Shown in pieces: positions 27,494-36,062 of a stretch of 64,000 nt of DNA (its first letter is position 1; the number at the start of each line of letters is the position of its first letter). The DNA comes from Ordospora colligata OC4. Lineage: Eukaryota; Microsporidia; Ordosporidae. A program made the translations under genes and the position numbers. The notes under the pieces were generated by a model that saw nothing but the letters and a program-made list of their open reading frames with translations, did not search any database and was not told the DNA's origin. The DNA is taken from NCBI RefSeq assembly GCF_000803265.1, contig NW_014575400.1, positions 62,001 through 126,000 on the forward strand, written 5' to 3'.

Positions 27494-28090
27494 TTATTCG
27501 ACTTTGCATTTTGTTCGTTTCCCGTGGTACTCCCATACAGGAACAAAGCTTTCAAAGAAGCCCACATCCTCAAACAGTCTTGGAAACAGCCATATTCCTG
27601 GAGGATACACAAAGTATGTTGCAACAAATAATACGAAGCGTATTATTGCAATCACAATGATGAATGCAACAAAACCCCCAAGTGGATACATCATAAGCGA
27701 GAATGCGCGCTGCTGGATGTGTCTTGGCCACATTTTGAACAGTACAATAGAAAGTATAATCAATACAAATGCTCCGCATATCAGAAGTGACGTATTGGAT
27801 GTCTTTTCATCAGCAAATACATATTTATGCTCTTCGTGGAACTTCTGATCAAGCATTACGTCGCAGTCCCGTGTGTTTTTCCTATTTAAAGCTATCTTGA
27901 ACAGAATGCTCTCGTCAAGAAGATCTTGCATGATGCATTTGGCTTGTTCTGCATCTATTCCATTCTTCATAAGAAGAGCAAGTGCATCTACTCCAGTAAA
28001 CACCAAGATTCTTTTCCTGTATCTTAATGTTTTTTCCTCTGCACTTACTTTTCTTAGCATGCCCTCGTACTTCTTCAGGTCGACGTTCAT
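27494..28090 (-). CDS. SEC62: ER translocon subunit SEC62
   Basis: The protein has 198 residues. SEC62 joins SEC63 at the SEC61 channel for post-translational import into the ER. The cytosolic N-terminal domain (to about 100) holds GVDALALLMKNGI and DLLDESILFKIAL, corresponding to the winged-helix-like domain of SEC62. Two membrane segments follow (about 102-122 and 135-165) separated by the family motif FKMWPRHIQQ (human LFPLWPAEMR). The end, WLFPRLFEDVGFFESFVPVW, matches the conserved FWFLPNL-DVGFIDSFRPL. Start ATG 28090 is preceded by ACCCAGGC. Confidence 0.9.
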   Translation of the reverse strand: MNVDLKKYEGMLRKVSAEEKTLRYRKRILVFTGVDALALLMKNGIDAEQAKCIMQDLLDESILFKIALNRKNTRDCDVMLDQKFHEEHKYVFADEKTSNTSLLICGAFVLIILSIVLFKMWPRHIQQRAFSLMMYPLGGFVAFIIVIAIIRFVLFVATYFVYPPGIWLFPRLFEDVGFFESFVPVWEYHGKRTKCKVE

Positions 28091-28160
28091 GCCTGGGTAA
28101 GCTCAGACAAGTTTTTGTTGTTGACAACACTACTGATGATGTGCATTTCAACCCCGATCG

Positions 28161-28691
28161 ATGAGTTTAAAGCAGCAAATAAGGTTCAGAGCATGTGAGT
28201 TTATGGCATCACTGACGAAGCTGAAAGCAGAGATCAAGAACGAAGAGGCGTTTAGACATGCGTTGGCAGATTTGCATAAATCATATGTAAGATTTATGGT
28301 TCTTGCCACAAAGACAAATGCATTGGAAAAAGAGAAAATGCATGAACAACAAGTTGTGGACTGCATCAATGGAATAACAAGATATTCAATCGGAAGATTT
28401 GAGTTTCTATGTAGTGAGGTATTTGGTGTTATTTCTGTGTCGATGGGAGATTGTAGTGTTGACAGGCATGTGCTATGTATGACAAGAAAAGTTCCAATTG
28501 AACAGCAGGTACGGGTAGTGGCTGATCTAATGGCGATGTACATAGATTATGAAAGCTTACCATGTGATATATGTGCAGAATATGCAATAATGCCTGGCTT
28601 TGATACACCGCTACAAAGGATAGCGCAAGAAGATTTTGTACTTTCATGCCATTCACAATGCATGATGCCCTGCATGAATAAAACCAAATGA
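28161..28691 (+). CDS. Possible Mediator subunit MED27-like protein
   Basis: The protein has 176 residues: N-terminal helices, a central stretch, then a C-terminal Cys/His cluster (LPCDICAEYAI, then CHSQC). MED27 ends in a comparable zinc-binding motif (C-x2-C, then H-x-x-C after about 25 residues). The gene directly following looks like MED18, which shares the Mediator head with MED27, but the order in the genome is weak support. Start ATG 28161 has CCCC 5-8 nt upstream. If not MED27, it is an unrecognised small zinc-binding protein. Confidence 0.4.
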   Translation: MSLKQQIRFRACEFMASLTKLKAEIKNEEAFRHALADLHKSYVRFMVLATKTNALEKEKMHEQQVVDCINGITRYSIGRFEFLCSEVFGVISVSMGDCSVDRHVLCMTRKVPIEQQVRVVADLMAMYIDYESLPCDICAEYAIMPGFDTPLQRIAQEDFVLSCHSQCMMPCMNKTK

Positions 28692-28717
28692 ACTATTCTG
28701 TTCTGCATCCCTAGTAA

Positions 28718-29215
28718 ATGATTGAATGCTCGATGTTTGGGTACTTGGAGATGATTGATGGATTGTGCTCATATCTAAGATTTTATAACAGAACTGATAC
28801 GGTGGTTAGAGAACGAATATATTCAAATGGATTAAGATCGTTGACTGTTGCCGTAGAAGACGAAGATGTGTATTTGGTGAGTCGGAGTTTACCTGATATG
28901 AACAAGAGTAGAGTGTCATTTTGCTCGGTGGTTCAGAAGACACGGGTTATTACATCCAGAGGACTTGAAGGGTTTTTATCTGCACTCGGATTTGTGTTTG
29001 TGAAGGAAAATAAGGTATCAGTGACAAGTTTCCGCAGGCATCCAGTGGAAGTTGAGATTTCTAAATGGAAAAGCGAATATTCAAACGTAGACAGATTACA
29101 TCTTGTGAAGGTTTCTGTGACCACAGAAAATGCAAATGATGGAGAAAGGATTTTGAGTAAAATGGTTGAGGAGTTAGAAAGTCAGGTTCAACTTCTGAGA
29201 CCGAATTTGAAGTAG
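28718..29215 (+). CDS. MED18: Mediator head subunit MED18-like
   Basis: The protein has 165 residues (human 208). MED18 with MED20 forms a movable beta-barrel module of the Mediator head, which regulates RNA polymerase II initiation. The order of blocks fits MED18: a helical N-terminus (GYLEMIDGLCSYL), strands, then SRGLEGFLSALGFVF (human LTDFLMEMGFRMD), a strand pair FRRHPVEVEISKW, the strand RLHLVKVSVTT and a final helix ERILSKMVEELESQVQLLRP (human RNFAEQLKPLVHLEKI). Identity is low, so the call rests on this layout. Start ATG 28718 follows CCCTAGTAA, 26 bp after the preceding gene. Confidence 0.6.
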   Translation: MIECSMFGYLEMIDGLCSYLRFYNRTDTVVRERIYSNGLRSLTVAVEDEDVYLVSRSLPDMNKSRVSFCSVVQKTRVITSRGLEGFLSALGFVFVKENKVSVTSFRRHPVEVEISKWKSEYSNVDRLHLVKVSVTTENANDGERILSKMVEELESQVQLLRPNLK

Positions 29216-29387
29216 ATATGTTAATCTGAGTATAAAGAGTCTACGTCCAGGATGATATACTGCTGTTTAAGCATCTCATAATAGATCGAATGTTGAGAAT
29301 TTGTGATGTTCTACTCCTTTTACTCCTTTGAACAATGAGCATGAAGGATCTCCTGGAGCATAGAAGAGCAATAAGGATAACCCATAT

Positions 29388-30380
29388 ATGATAAAGGGAT
29401 ACTGCAGTACCATAGTCAACACGGGAATTTGTTTAGGACTGTTTGCGGGCGTTTGTATTAGTAATTATGTGTGCAAGAGTAAGAATTGTGCGTTTTTCAT
29501 AACATTTGGGCTGTGCATTTCAAGTATTCTTACAGTTCTCAACCTGGTGAATTTGATCCAGTCAAAGTCAAAAATAACATTCAAATCTGTTTATGCAGGA
29601 GTGATTAATGCAGTGATGGATATCTGGATTGTGTTTATGTATTCAAGGCTTCAGTACGCAAGCTCTTTGTTTGTATGTCTGCTTGTTCTGATGCATCACA
29701 TCACCTTGTATGTGTTTACATGCCATGTGCAATATCCGAAGTCTACGTATGTGATCATGATGTTCTACACATTCTCATTCATGCTTTACAAGCTCTGGTT
29801 TGTGGAAGAGTATGGGTTTTCCATGGAGGCGATTCCGTTTTTTGCAAGGAAGTACTTTGTTAAGGGAGCCGTCAATATAATGCACTTTGGAAATGCAATA
29901 CCGATACGGACGATAATTGTGGATAGACTCGACAGGATTGAGAATGCGGAGGCTGCAAGTTTCTTTGGATCAATGATAATGTTTGCGATTGTTGTCATGA
30001 AAGCGTTGGTTGACAAACCTGCATTTCAAGAAGAGATGAGCAAGGTTAGTGGCATGGCATTACCTTTTTGTGTAATGGCAGTGATACTTGGAGTTGTTGC
30101 ATTTAATTTGAGACGGAATAAACAGGTCGATGTTTCCAAGGCATATCCGTTGTGCTGTGGAATTTTTGTACTGCTTTCGCTGATGTTTTGCTCAGGGATA
30201 CTGCAAGGAGTGTGGCAAAAGAATATGATGGAGGAAGCATTGAGAGACGTGCATATATACACACTGATTGTTTTTTCGATATTTGTTGTGTACACGACGG
30301 TTGCATACAGATCTGAGATATCTGTAACACCATGCAGAGAAAGTCTTTTTTTGAAAATGATTAATCATTTATGGGAATAA
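29388..30380 (+). CDS. Polytopic membrane protein, unknown
   Basis: The protein has 330 residues with roughly eight to ten hydrophobic helices spread over the whole length, short loops and no large soluble domain. I see no transporter signature and do not recognise the family. The first hydrophobic stretch (GICLGLFAGVCISNYVC) begins near residue 12 and could act as a signal anchor. Start ATG 29388 follows CCCATAT. An 18-codon open frame at 29335 overlaps the start and is not considered real. Confidence 0.6.
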   Translation: MIKGYCSTIVNTGICLGLFAGVCISNYVCKSKNCAFFITFGLCISSILTVLNLVNLIQSKSKITFKSVYAGVINAVMDIWIVFMYSRLQYASSLFVCLLVLMHHITLYVFTCHVQYPKSTYVIMMFYTFSFMLYKLWFVEEYGFSMEAIPFFARKYFVKGAVNIMHFGNAIPIRTIIVDRLDRIENAEAASFFGSMIMFAIVVMKALVDKPAFQEEMSKVSGMALPFCVMAVILGVVAFNLRRNKQVDVSKAYPLCCGIFVLLSLMFCSGILQGVWQKNMMEEALRDVHIYTLIVFSIFVVYTTVAYRSEISVTPCRESLFLKMINHLWE

Positions 30381-30404
30381 GGTTTGTAGGAGAATATGTG
30401 ATTT

Positions 30405-30605
30405 ACAATGAATGAGCATAAATATATGCATTATAAGTGGTTGTGCATGAACTGTAAGTATTTATATGAAGAGATGCATTATAAGTGTCTACATGAAGAG
30501 ATACATTATAAATGTTTAGATGAACCACATGCATTATAAGTGTTTGCATGAAATAGATTCATTATAAGTATTTACATGAACTACATGCATTGCAGGTGCG
30601 CTGAC
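30405..30605. repeat. Imperfect tandem repeat, about 30-bp unit
   Basis: About six copies of a unit near gcattataagtgtttacatgaaga, with changes, lie between the membrane-protein gene and aquaporin. Spacers are part of the unit rather than unique sequence, so this is not a CRISPR array. The remaining 100 bp before the aquaporin start are AT-rich. Confidence 0.7.
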
Positions 30606-30712
30606 CAGCACCAATATGATTTAATTTATCAGAGATGAATATTTTGCTATATCAAAGTCTAGGTGTTTATAGGAGAAATAAAAGTATTTAAAGGCAAAAA
30701 GCATATAAACAA

Positions 30713-31465
30713 ATGGCTGGAGAGGTACTTAAAGGATTTCAATCTGCACTTGGAGAGATGTTTGCATCGTTTGTGTTTGGATTTGCAGTGTATTCTGCAC
30801 TGTTGGGATCTGCTCTTAGCTTGCAGAGCGCAGCAAGCGTAGTAATTGCATTAACAGTTGGATTTTCAGGAGTGGGTGTGATATACTCGTTCTGTGACGT
30901 GACTGTTGCACACTTTAACCCAGCAATCACGCTTACTGCCATTCTTACTGGAAAACTTACAATACTACGGGGCCTTGGATACATCTTGGCACAGTACATC
31001 GGATTCATCCTTGCTGTTTGCGCACTTCTTCCATGCTCTCCACTGGAGTATAAGGCAACTCTCGATGTGATCAGACCAAAGCCTGCAGACTTTGGCGGAG
31101 ATAACCTTAATGTCTTCTGGTCTGAGTTTTTCTTCACTGCAATTCTTGTGCACATTGCATTCGCAGTGGGAGTAAATCCATACAAGCCAAAGGTTGATGT
31201 GAATGGCAACTTTGTGAATCCTGAAGAGGACGAGCCTGTAGATCGTAGAGTCACTGCACCGCTGTGTATAGGTCTGACTCTTGGTTTCCTAGCATTCCTT
31301 GGGCTTGCGACATCAGGTGGTGTCTTCAACCCTGCATTGCTATTCGCTCCAGTAATCATGTCAAATACATGGACAAAGTTCTGGATCTATTGCACTGCAG
31401 AATATGCTGGAGGACTCATAGGAGGACTTCTGCAAGTCTTTCTCCTGTATAAAATCAGCTATTAG
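30713..31465 (+). CDS. AQP: Aquaporin (MIP family water channel)
   Basis: The protein has 250 residues and six membrane helices. Two pore half-helices carry the NPA boxes: HFNPAIT (N69-P70-A71) and VFNPALLF (N206-P207-A208). The long extracellular loop has a charged insertion (about 155-182) before the second half. Microsporidia use aquaporin for the rapid water influx that drives polar-tube firing at germination. The residue after the second NPA, usually the selectivity-filter Arg, is Leu here (L209). Start ATG 30713 follows ATAAACAA without a CCC motif. Confidence 0.95.
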   Translation: MAGEVLKGFQSALGEMFASFVFGFAVYSALLGSALSLQSAASVVIALTVGFSGVGVIYSFCDVTVAHFNPAITLTAILTGKLTILRGLGYILAQYIGFILAVCALLPCSPLEYKATLDVIRPKPADFGGDNLNVFWSEFFFTAILVHIAFAVGVNPYKPKVDVNGNFVNPEEDEPVDRRVTAPLCIGLTLGFLAFLGLATSGGVFNPALLFAPVIMSNTWTKFWIYCTAEYAGGLIGGLLQVFLLYKISY

Positions 31466-31512
31466 TTTGTCATTGAATAGCTGTAGCATCAATAAACAAT
31501 CTCAAATGCACT

Positions 31513-32682
31513 TTAATCATATACATCTTTGGTCATCTGCCATACCTGTAAGGTATTGTCTTCAGAAACACTTGCAATCTCGAATGGCTCTGCTGGATTC
31601 CACGATACATCACATACTGTGCCTGTGTGCCCTCCATGCATAAATCTTAGCTCAGGTGGTCCTTGTGCTCTGTACTCCTCAGTCACATCCATTCCAACAC
31701 GTATAAGGTCCCAAACAATAACTCTCCTATCCATGCTTCCAGAGCACAACATTGTAGAACAATGTGGAGACCACTCAACACTCAACACGTCTTTAGAATG
31801 CCCCAAGAGAACATGCACCGCTGTATCCAACTTCCTTATGTCCCATACCTTCACTGACTTGTCTCCAGAACATGTTGCAATCACATTCGCATCAACAGGT
31901 GAATAATTCACACAAAAAACATCACTTGTGTGTGCTTCCACTGAATGCACCATCTCTCCACTCCCAGTATCCCACACAATTAGCCTCCTGTCATCTCCAA
32001 CAGATGCAAGCATCTTTCCATCAAAAAAACTAAATCCACAGTCGTTCACAACTGCTCCATGTCCTTTTAATACAATCTTCGGATTAATCACTGTACTTTC
32101 TTCCATTATATCATACACACATACACACATATCTTCTCCACAGCTTGCAAGCTCTCCAGAAACTATGTTGTTCCATGAAATTCCAAATCCTCCAGATTTA
32201 TGTCCCTTCAGTATCATATCCGGCTTTGCAGTTTTTTCATGCGACAAATGCTTTGTGTAATCATATACATGCACATCCGGAAGGTCAGATCGAACAGCCA
32301 GTACATTACATGCTAATGGACAGTATCGGACTCTGTTAGCCTCGGCCTGTACTGGAATCCTCTGTAAAACCTTAAGCTTCATATCTCCATCTCCATTCCC
32401 TTCCTCATCTCCATCAATGTTCTCATCAAATTCATCAGGAAAATCAAGCTTTGCTATCATGACGCACTCCTCGTCACTACCACTCGTGTGAGTACTCAGT
32501 AGCAATCGCTGCGTAGTTCTTACACGTTCCTCATCTCTGCTCACATCTGGAAACCACTGCACAGAGAGAGACGGCCATTGCAACGTGTGACTAAACAATA
32601 GATCATATAGATATGGCACATTCTTCTTCCATACCTTGTACTCTTCATTCACAATCTTTTGCTCAAGATCACGGTCATCCAT
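31513..32682 (-). CDS. HAT2: WD40 histone chaperone HAT2/RBBP4 (MSI1 family)
   Basis: The protein has 389 residues. RBBP4-type proteins bind histone H4 helix 1 and serve in HAT1, CAF-1 and deacetylase complexes. The N-terminal histone-binding helix region EEYKVWKKNVPYLYDLLFSH and LQWPSLSVQWFPD are hallmark sequences of the family. Seven WD repeats follow, with WD-type ends such as LIVWDT, VKVWDI and VIVWDL, and family features EDNTLQVWQM near the end. Start ATG 32682 follows ACCCTGAGAG. One gene may serve all complexes in a reduced genome (inference). Confidence 0.9.
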   Translation of the reverse strand: MDDRDLEQKIVNEEYKVWKKNVPYLYDLLFSHTLQWPSLSVQWFPDVSRDEERVRTTQRLLLSTHTSGSDEECVMIAKLDFPDEFDENIDGDEEGNGDGDMKLKVLQRIPVQAEANRVRYCPLACNVLAVRSDLPDVHVYDYTKHLSHEKTAKPDMILKGHKSGGFGISWNNIVSGELASCGEDMCVCVYDIMEESTVINPKIVLKGHGAVVNDCGFSFFDGKMLASVGDDRRLIVWDTGSGEMVHSVEAHTSDVFCVNYSPVDANVIATCSGDKSVKVWDIRKLDTAVHVLLGHSKDVLSVEWSPHCSTMLCSGSMDRRVIVWDLIRVGMDVTEEYRAQGPPELRFMHGGHTGTVCDVSWNPAEPFEIASVSEDNTLQVWQMTKDVYD

Positions 32683-32784
32683 CTCTCAGGGTTACCACTT
32701 CTGACTTTAAAATCAGCTTATCTTCTCTACTCAGGTTAAATAAAGTCAAGTAAATTTCATATAAGTTAACGTTTTTATTCATCA

Positions 32785-33993
32785 CTAAAAGAAACTGAAG
32801 CTATTGAAAAAACTCCTGGCGCTTTGTGCTCCATCATCAGAAGCCTCATCATGCTCCCTCTCAGGCTCAGGAATACTTCCAAACTCTCCCTTTACTTTCG
32901 TCGTGGCTCCGTAAGGTTTGTTGTTTGGCATACTCAACACCTCCAGAATTTTTGCTCTATCAGAATCACCTCCAATAATGATATTTGGCTTCAGAATAAG
33001 CGAACCGAGTCCTGACCTTTGTGTCTTGAATCCCTCTCCTCGTATCTTCACTGCTACATCAAATGTCTTGAATGGCTCCACATTGATCTCAAGTTGTCTT
33101 CCATCAATATGCGTAAAATACACTACGCCTCCCCCAATCGCTGTGTACAGAGGAATATCCATCTTTCCAATAAGATCACTACCGCGTCTTTCAAACCTAC
33201 TGTCATCCTGCACATCAATAATAAAAATCACATCTCCAGATACTTGTCCCTTTCGCTGGTCTCCCATCCCCTCAAACACAATCTTTTCTCCCTTCACAAC
33301 CCCAGGTTTAATCGTGACCTCAAGGATTATCTTATCCTGCACATATTCTCCTCCCTTGCACTCTCCACATGCATTTCCTTTCGCAAAGTATCCTTTACCT
33401 GAGCATCCATCGCATTGTGTCTCAGCAAGTGTTACAAATCCGCCAAGATTCCTACGGCTAGTATATACTCCATTTCCATTGCATTTCTTGCATACAGTCG
33501 TGTTCTCTGCACCCTTTCCGTCGCAGCTCGGGCATATCTTCTCCCTCTTCACATTGAATTTAGATGTCTTTCCGCAAAATGCCTCCTTCAGTGAAATATT
33601 GATAACATACTTCGTTGAGCTCGCCTTGTTTGATTTCTGCCCTCCTCGGCCACCTCCTGCAAACTGACTGAATATGTCAAAGATGTCAGAGTAATTACCT
33701 CCAGAAAACTGTGCTCCAAATTCTCCCATTCCGCTGTCGTAATTCTTCTTCTTCTTCTCATCAAACAGTGCATCCTTCGCCATATTCAACTTTGTAGACA
33801 TCTCCTTGCATTCGGATATAATCTTTTCTTTCTCATCTTCACTCTTTGCATTACGCAGCTTTTCACGCACAATAGGCGAATCCATATGGAACTTCGCTTG
33901 CTGCGTCGAATACGCCCTCCTCACATCCGCCACAGATGCCCCAGGACTTAGCCCTAGCACCTTGTAATATCCCTTTGGATCTTTTCCAGACAT
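32785..33993 (-). CDS. Type I DnaJ/Hsp40 with altered HPD motif
   Basis: The protein has 402 residues in Ydj1-like order: J domain (about 8-75), G-rich region (FAGGGRGGQ, about 113), four zinc repeats (CPSCDGKG, CKKCNGNG, CDGCSGKG, CGECKGGE, about 158-220) and the client-binding domain. Type I J-proteins deliver clients to Hsp70. The J domain opens as DPKGYYKVLGLSPGAS, but the catalytic HPD tripeptide reads His36-Met37-Asp38 (KFHMDSP) instead of His-Pro-Asp. In characterised J-proteins, HPD changes abolish Hsp70 stimulation. The C-terminus SFFNSFSFF has no farnesylation CaaX box. The protein could act as a holdase only (inference). Confidence 0.9.
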   Translation of the reverse strand: MSGKDPKGYYKVLGLSPGASVADVRRAYSTQQAKFHMDSPIVREKLRNAKSEDEKEKIISECKEMSTKLNMAKDALFDEKKKKNYDSGMGEFGAQFSGGNYSDIFDIFSQFAGGGRGGQKSNKASSTKYVINISLKEAFCGKTSKFNVKREKICPSCDGKGAENTTVCKKCNGNGVYTSRRNLGGFVTLAETQCDGCSGKGYFAKGNACGECKGGEYVQDKIILEVTIKPGVVKGEKIVFEGMGDQRKGQVSGDVIFIIDVQDDSRFERRGSDLIGKMDIPLYTAIGGGVVYFTHIDGRQLEINVEPFKTFDVAVKIRGEGFKTQRSGLGSLILKPNIIIGGDSDRAKILEVLSMPNNKPYGATTKVKGEFGSIPEPEREHDEASDDGAQSARSFFNSFSFF

Positions 33994-34014
33994 TAGTCTT
34001 CTAATTCAATTATT

Positions 34015-34364
34015 ATTATATCATTTTTTTCGTTTCGAAACTTCCGGAAATTTCTGGAAAACACCGCTCTGAATTTCCACATCCCAGTTATTCATAAATG
34101 ATTTTATTGCATATCTGATTCATATCACAACATCGTTATTCATAAATCACGCATAGTATTCACAACATCATATTACATTCACTCATTAAATATCATAAAC
34201 TTCATAACATCGCATTCACTCGCAAAGCATAAATCATTAACATAACATAAATCACTCACGCTCTATCACACTACACCACATCATATTATCACACTACACC
34301 ACATATTATCACACTACACCACATATTATCACACTAGACTTTATTATCACACTAGACTTTATTA
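34015..34364. repeat. AT-rich spacer ending in a tandem repeat
   Basis: The first part is AT-rich with repeated cataacatc words. From 34263 to about 34368, units of 20-25 bp close to tatcacactacaccacatat and tatcacactagactttat repeat head to tail. The array runs into the last codons and stop of NPL4. No gene is seen. Confidence 0.65.
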
Positions 34365-35936
34365 TCACATCTTCTCTGTCCCACATATATTGCATTCATT
34401 TGGACCGCCTTCATTGATAAATGTACATCTTGAGCATGCCCAGCTCTTGCAAGCATACTTATCAAGCTCAGTAGCAAACCCTTTGAACTCCTTACTGCTC
34501 AAAACTTCCTCAAACATGCGGCTATCGTTCTCAACAATACTCTTGAATAGCTCCTTCCACTTACCAAACACTCCTCGGAGCTTCATCAATAAACTGAAGC
34601 TAGATAGCTTATACATCGAAAAATCCCCTTCAAAGAACTCTGCCATTCGCTTTCTGCTCATCTTACCAGGAACATACTCCTCATTACTAAACATAGGTGT
34701 ATGCAAACATCCATGCGTCAGCCTCACTATGAAAAAGTCGCCAGGAAAATAAGGATTTGCTTTCACCATCTCTGCATTGCTTTTTGTTCGATAAACAATA
34801 TCCTTTGCTGCCATAAACATCCTTGGCTCTTCAGTTGCAAGTATTGCATTCTCCTTCACCAGGGCCATGCACTGCGTACTCACCTGATATTCCATAAGCA
34901 CAACATTTCCTTCAGTATCTGCAGTGGCAACTATCGTCACAAACCTGGATCCAAACTCATCCTTTTTATTGCCATCAGCTATTACATATGGATGCTTCTG
35001 TTGCATCGTCGCAATAAATTGTATCTCAAGAGATGACAAAAAATAGTCCCTTGCAAGCTTGTCGCTCATCATCTCACCTCCTTCCATGTGTATATCCGTG
35101 TATATCATTCCAATAACCTCCAGTCCGCTTCCATGCAGAAAATCGTTACTCTCATCTAGTAAAACAAATCCATCCGGATAATTTTCTTGTTCAGGTTCCC
35201 ATATTCCAGATACCACAGCTTTCATGCCTAAAGGCACTAAATCATATCCTATGTATTTTCCAACAAGAAATCCAAATCTTTGTCTTCTGCTGTCTTTCCA
35301 TCCCTTGATAAAGTTCTCCACATGATGCTGACCATCAAACTCAACATGATCAATCATCCGGAACGTTTGCGGCATCAGTATTATGCTTCTTTCCTGGCAT
35401 CGAGTACATCGTGTGTTTTGACCATGATCGCTGCATACAACCACTATATAGCTCTCTGCACACATCTCCTTCTTGTTGCTCTTCATCATCTCCTTATAAG
35501 ACCCAAAGCTAAGATATTTGATCATGTTTTCTTTATGATATCTCTCGTCCCATGGATCTAATGGTGCACAGTGACTGCACATTGCTCTTGAGTCATGTTG
35601 ACACATCATTTCGTCACGCCCTCTGTGTATTCCTCGTTCAGTGGTACGCTTCCTTGTTGATCCCTCACTCACAAGCAGATCTTGTGGCACAGGCTCCGAT
35701 CGATTGTCATTCGGAATACTTACATGCACATCGTACTGCACATACATCACACTTCCGTTCTTCAATTCCAATGCATCTGGAGACTGTTCTATGTCAACCT
35801 CTTCTACTGCATCAGGCTGCATAAAAATGCGCAGAGACACAACTTCAAATGTTTTCTTGAGCTGCGGCCCTATTGCCTGCGCATCCTCAACCTGCACTCG
35901 TCTTTGACCATGTGGGCCACGGACAATCAGAATCAT
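34365..35936 (-). CDS. NPL4: NPL4, cofactor of the CDC48/p97 segregase
   Basis: The protein has 523 residues. NPL4 with UFD1 recruits CDC48/p97 to ubiquitinated proteins, for example in ER-associated degradation. A ubiquitin-like N-terminus (MILIVRGPHGQRRVQV) is followed by the zinc region CQHDSRAMCSHCAPLDPWD, then the MPN-like domain with FIKGWKDSRRQRFGFLVG and GYDLVPLGMKAVVSGIWEP (family: W.....QR.G.L.G and VP.G....V..I.EP), then an NZF finger at the end (WACSRCTFIN...CNICG, last 30 residues) that binds ubiquitin. The NZF is present in animals but absent from budding yeast NPL4. Start ATG 35936 follows CCCTGA. Confidence 0.93.
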   Translation of the reverse strand: MILIVRGPHGQRRVQVEDAQAIGPQLKKTFEVVSLRIFMQPDAVEEVDIEQSPDALELKNGSVMYVQYDVHVSIPNDNRSEPVPQDLLVSEGSTRKRTTERGIHRGRDEMMCQHDSRAMCSHCAPLDPWDERYHKENMIKYLSFGSYKEMMKSNKKEMCAESYIVVVCSDHGQNTRCTRCQERSIILMPQTFRMIDHVEFDGQHHVENFIKGWKDSRRQRFGFLVGKYIGYDLVPLGMKAVVSGIWEPEQENYPDGFVLLDESNDFLHGSGLEVIGMIYTDIHMEGGEMMSDKLARDYFLSSLEIQFIATMQQKHPYVIADGNKKDEFGSRFVTIVATADTEGNVVLMEYQVSTQCMALVKENAILATEEPRMFMAAKDIVYRTKSNAEMVKANPYFPGDFFIVRLTHGCLHTPMFSNEEYVPGKMSRKRMAEFFEGDFSMYKLSSFSLLMKLRGVFGKWKELFKSIVENDSRMFEEVLSSKEFKGFATELDKYACKSWACSRCTFINEGGPNECNICGTEKM

Positions 35937-36062
35937 TCAGGGCACATGTTTGATTTTATGTATTAATATATGCATGGTTTATGCACATCTTAAACATGAT
36001 TGAATGAGGCATCAACTCAGTACTTGAGTCAATTGAACATGTAAATAGCATTTGTTACCATA

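Noticed and set aside
29335..29391. 18-codon open frame MSMKDLLEHRRAIRITHI
   Set aside because: It overlaps the start of the membrane-protein gene in another frame and is too short to support.
30405..30605. CRISPR array
   Set aside because: Repeats are imperfect and continuous without unique spacers, and the genome is eukaryotic.
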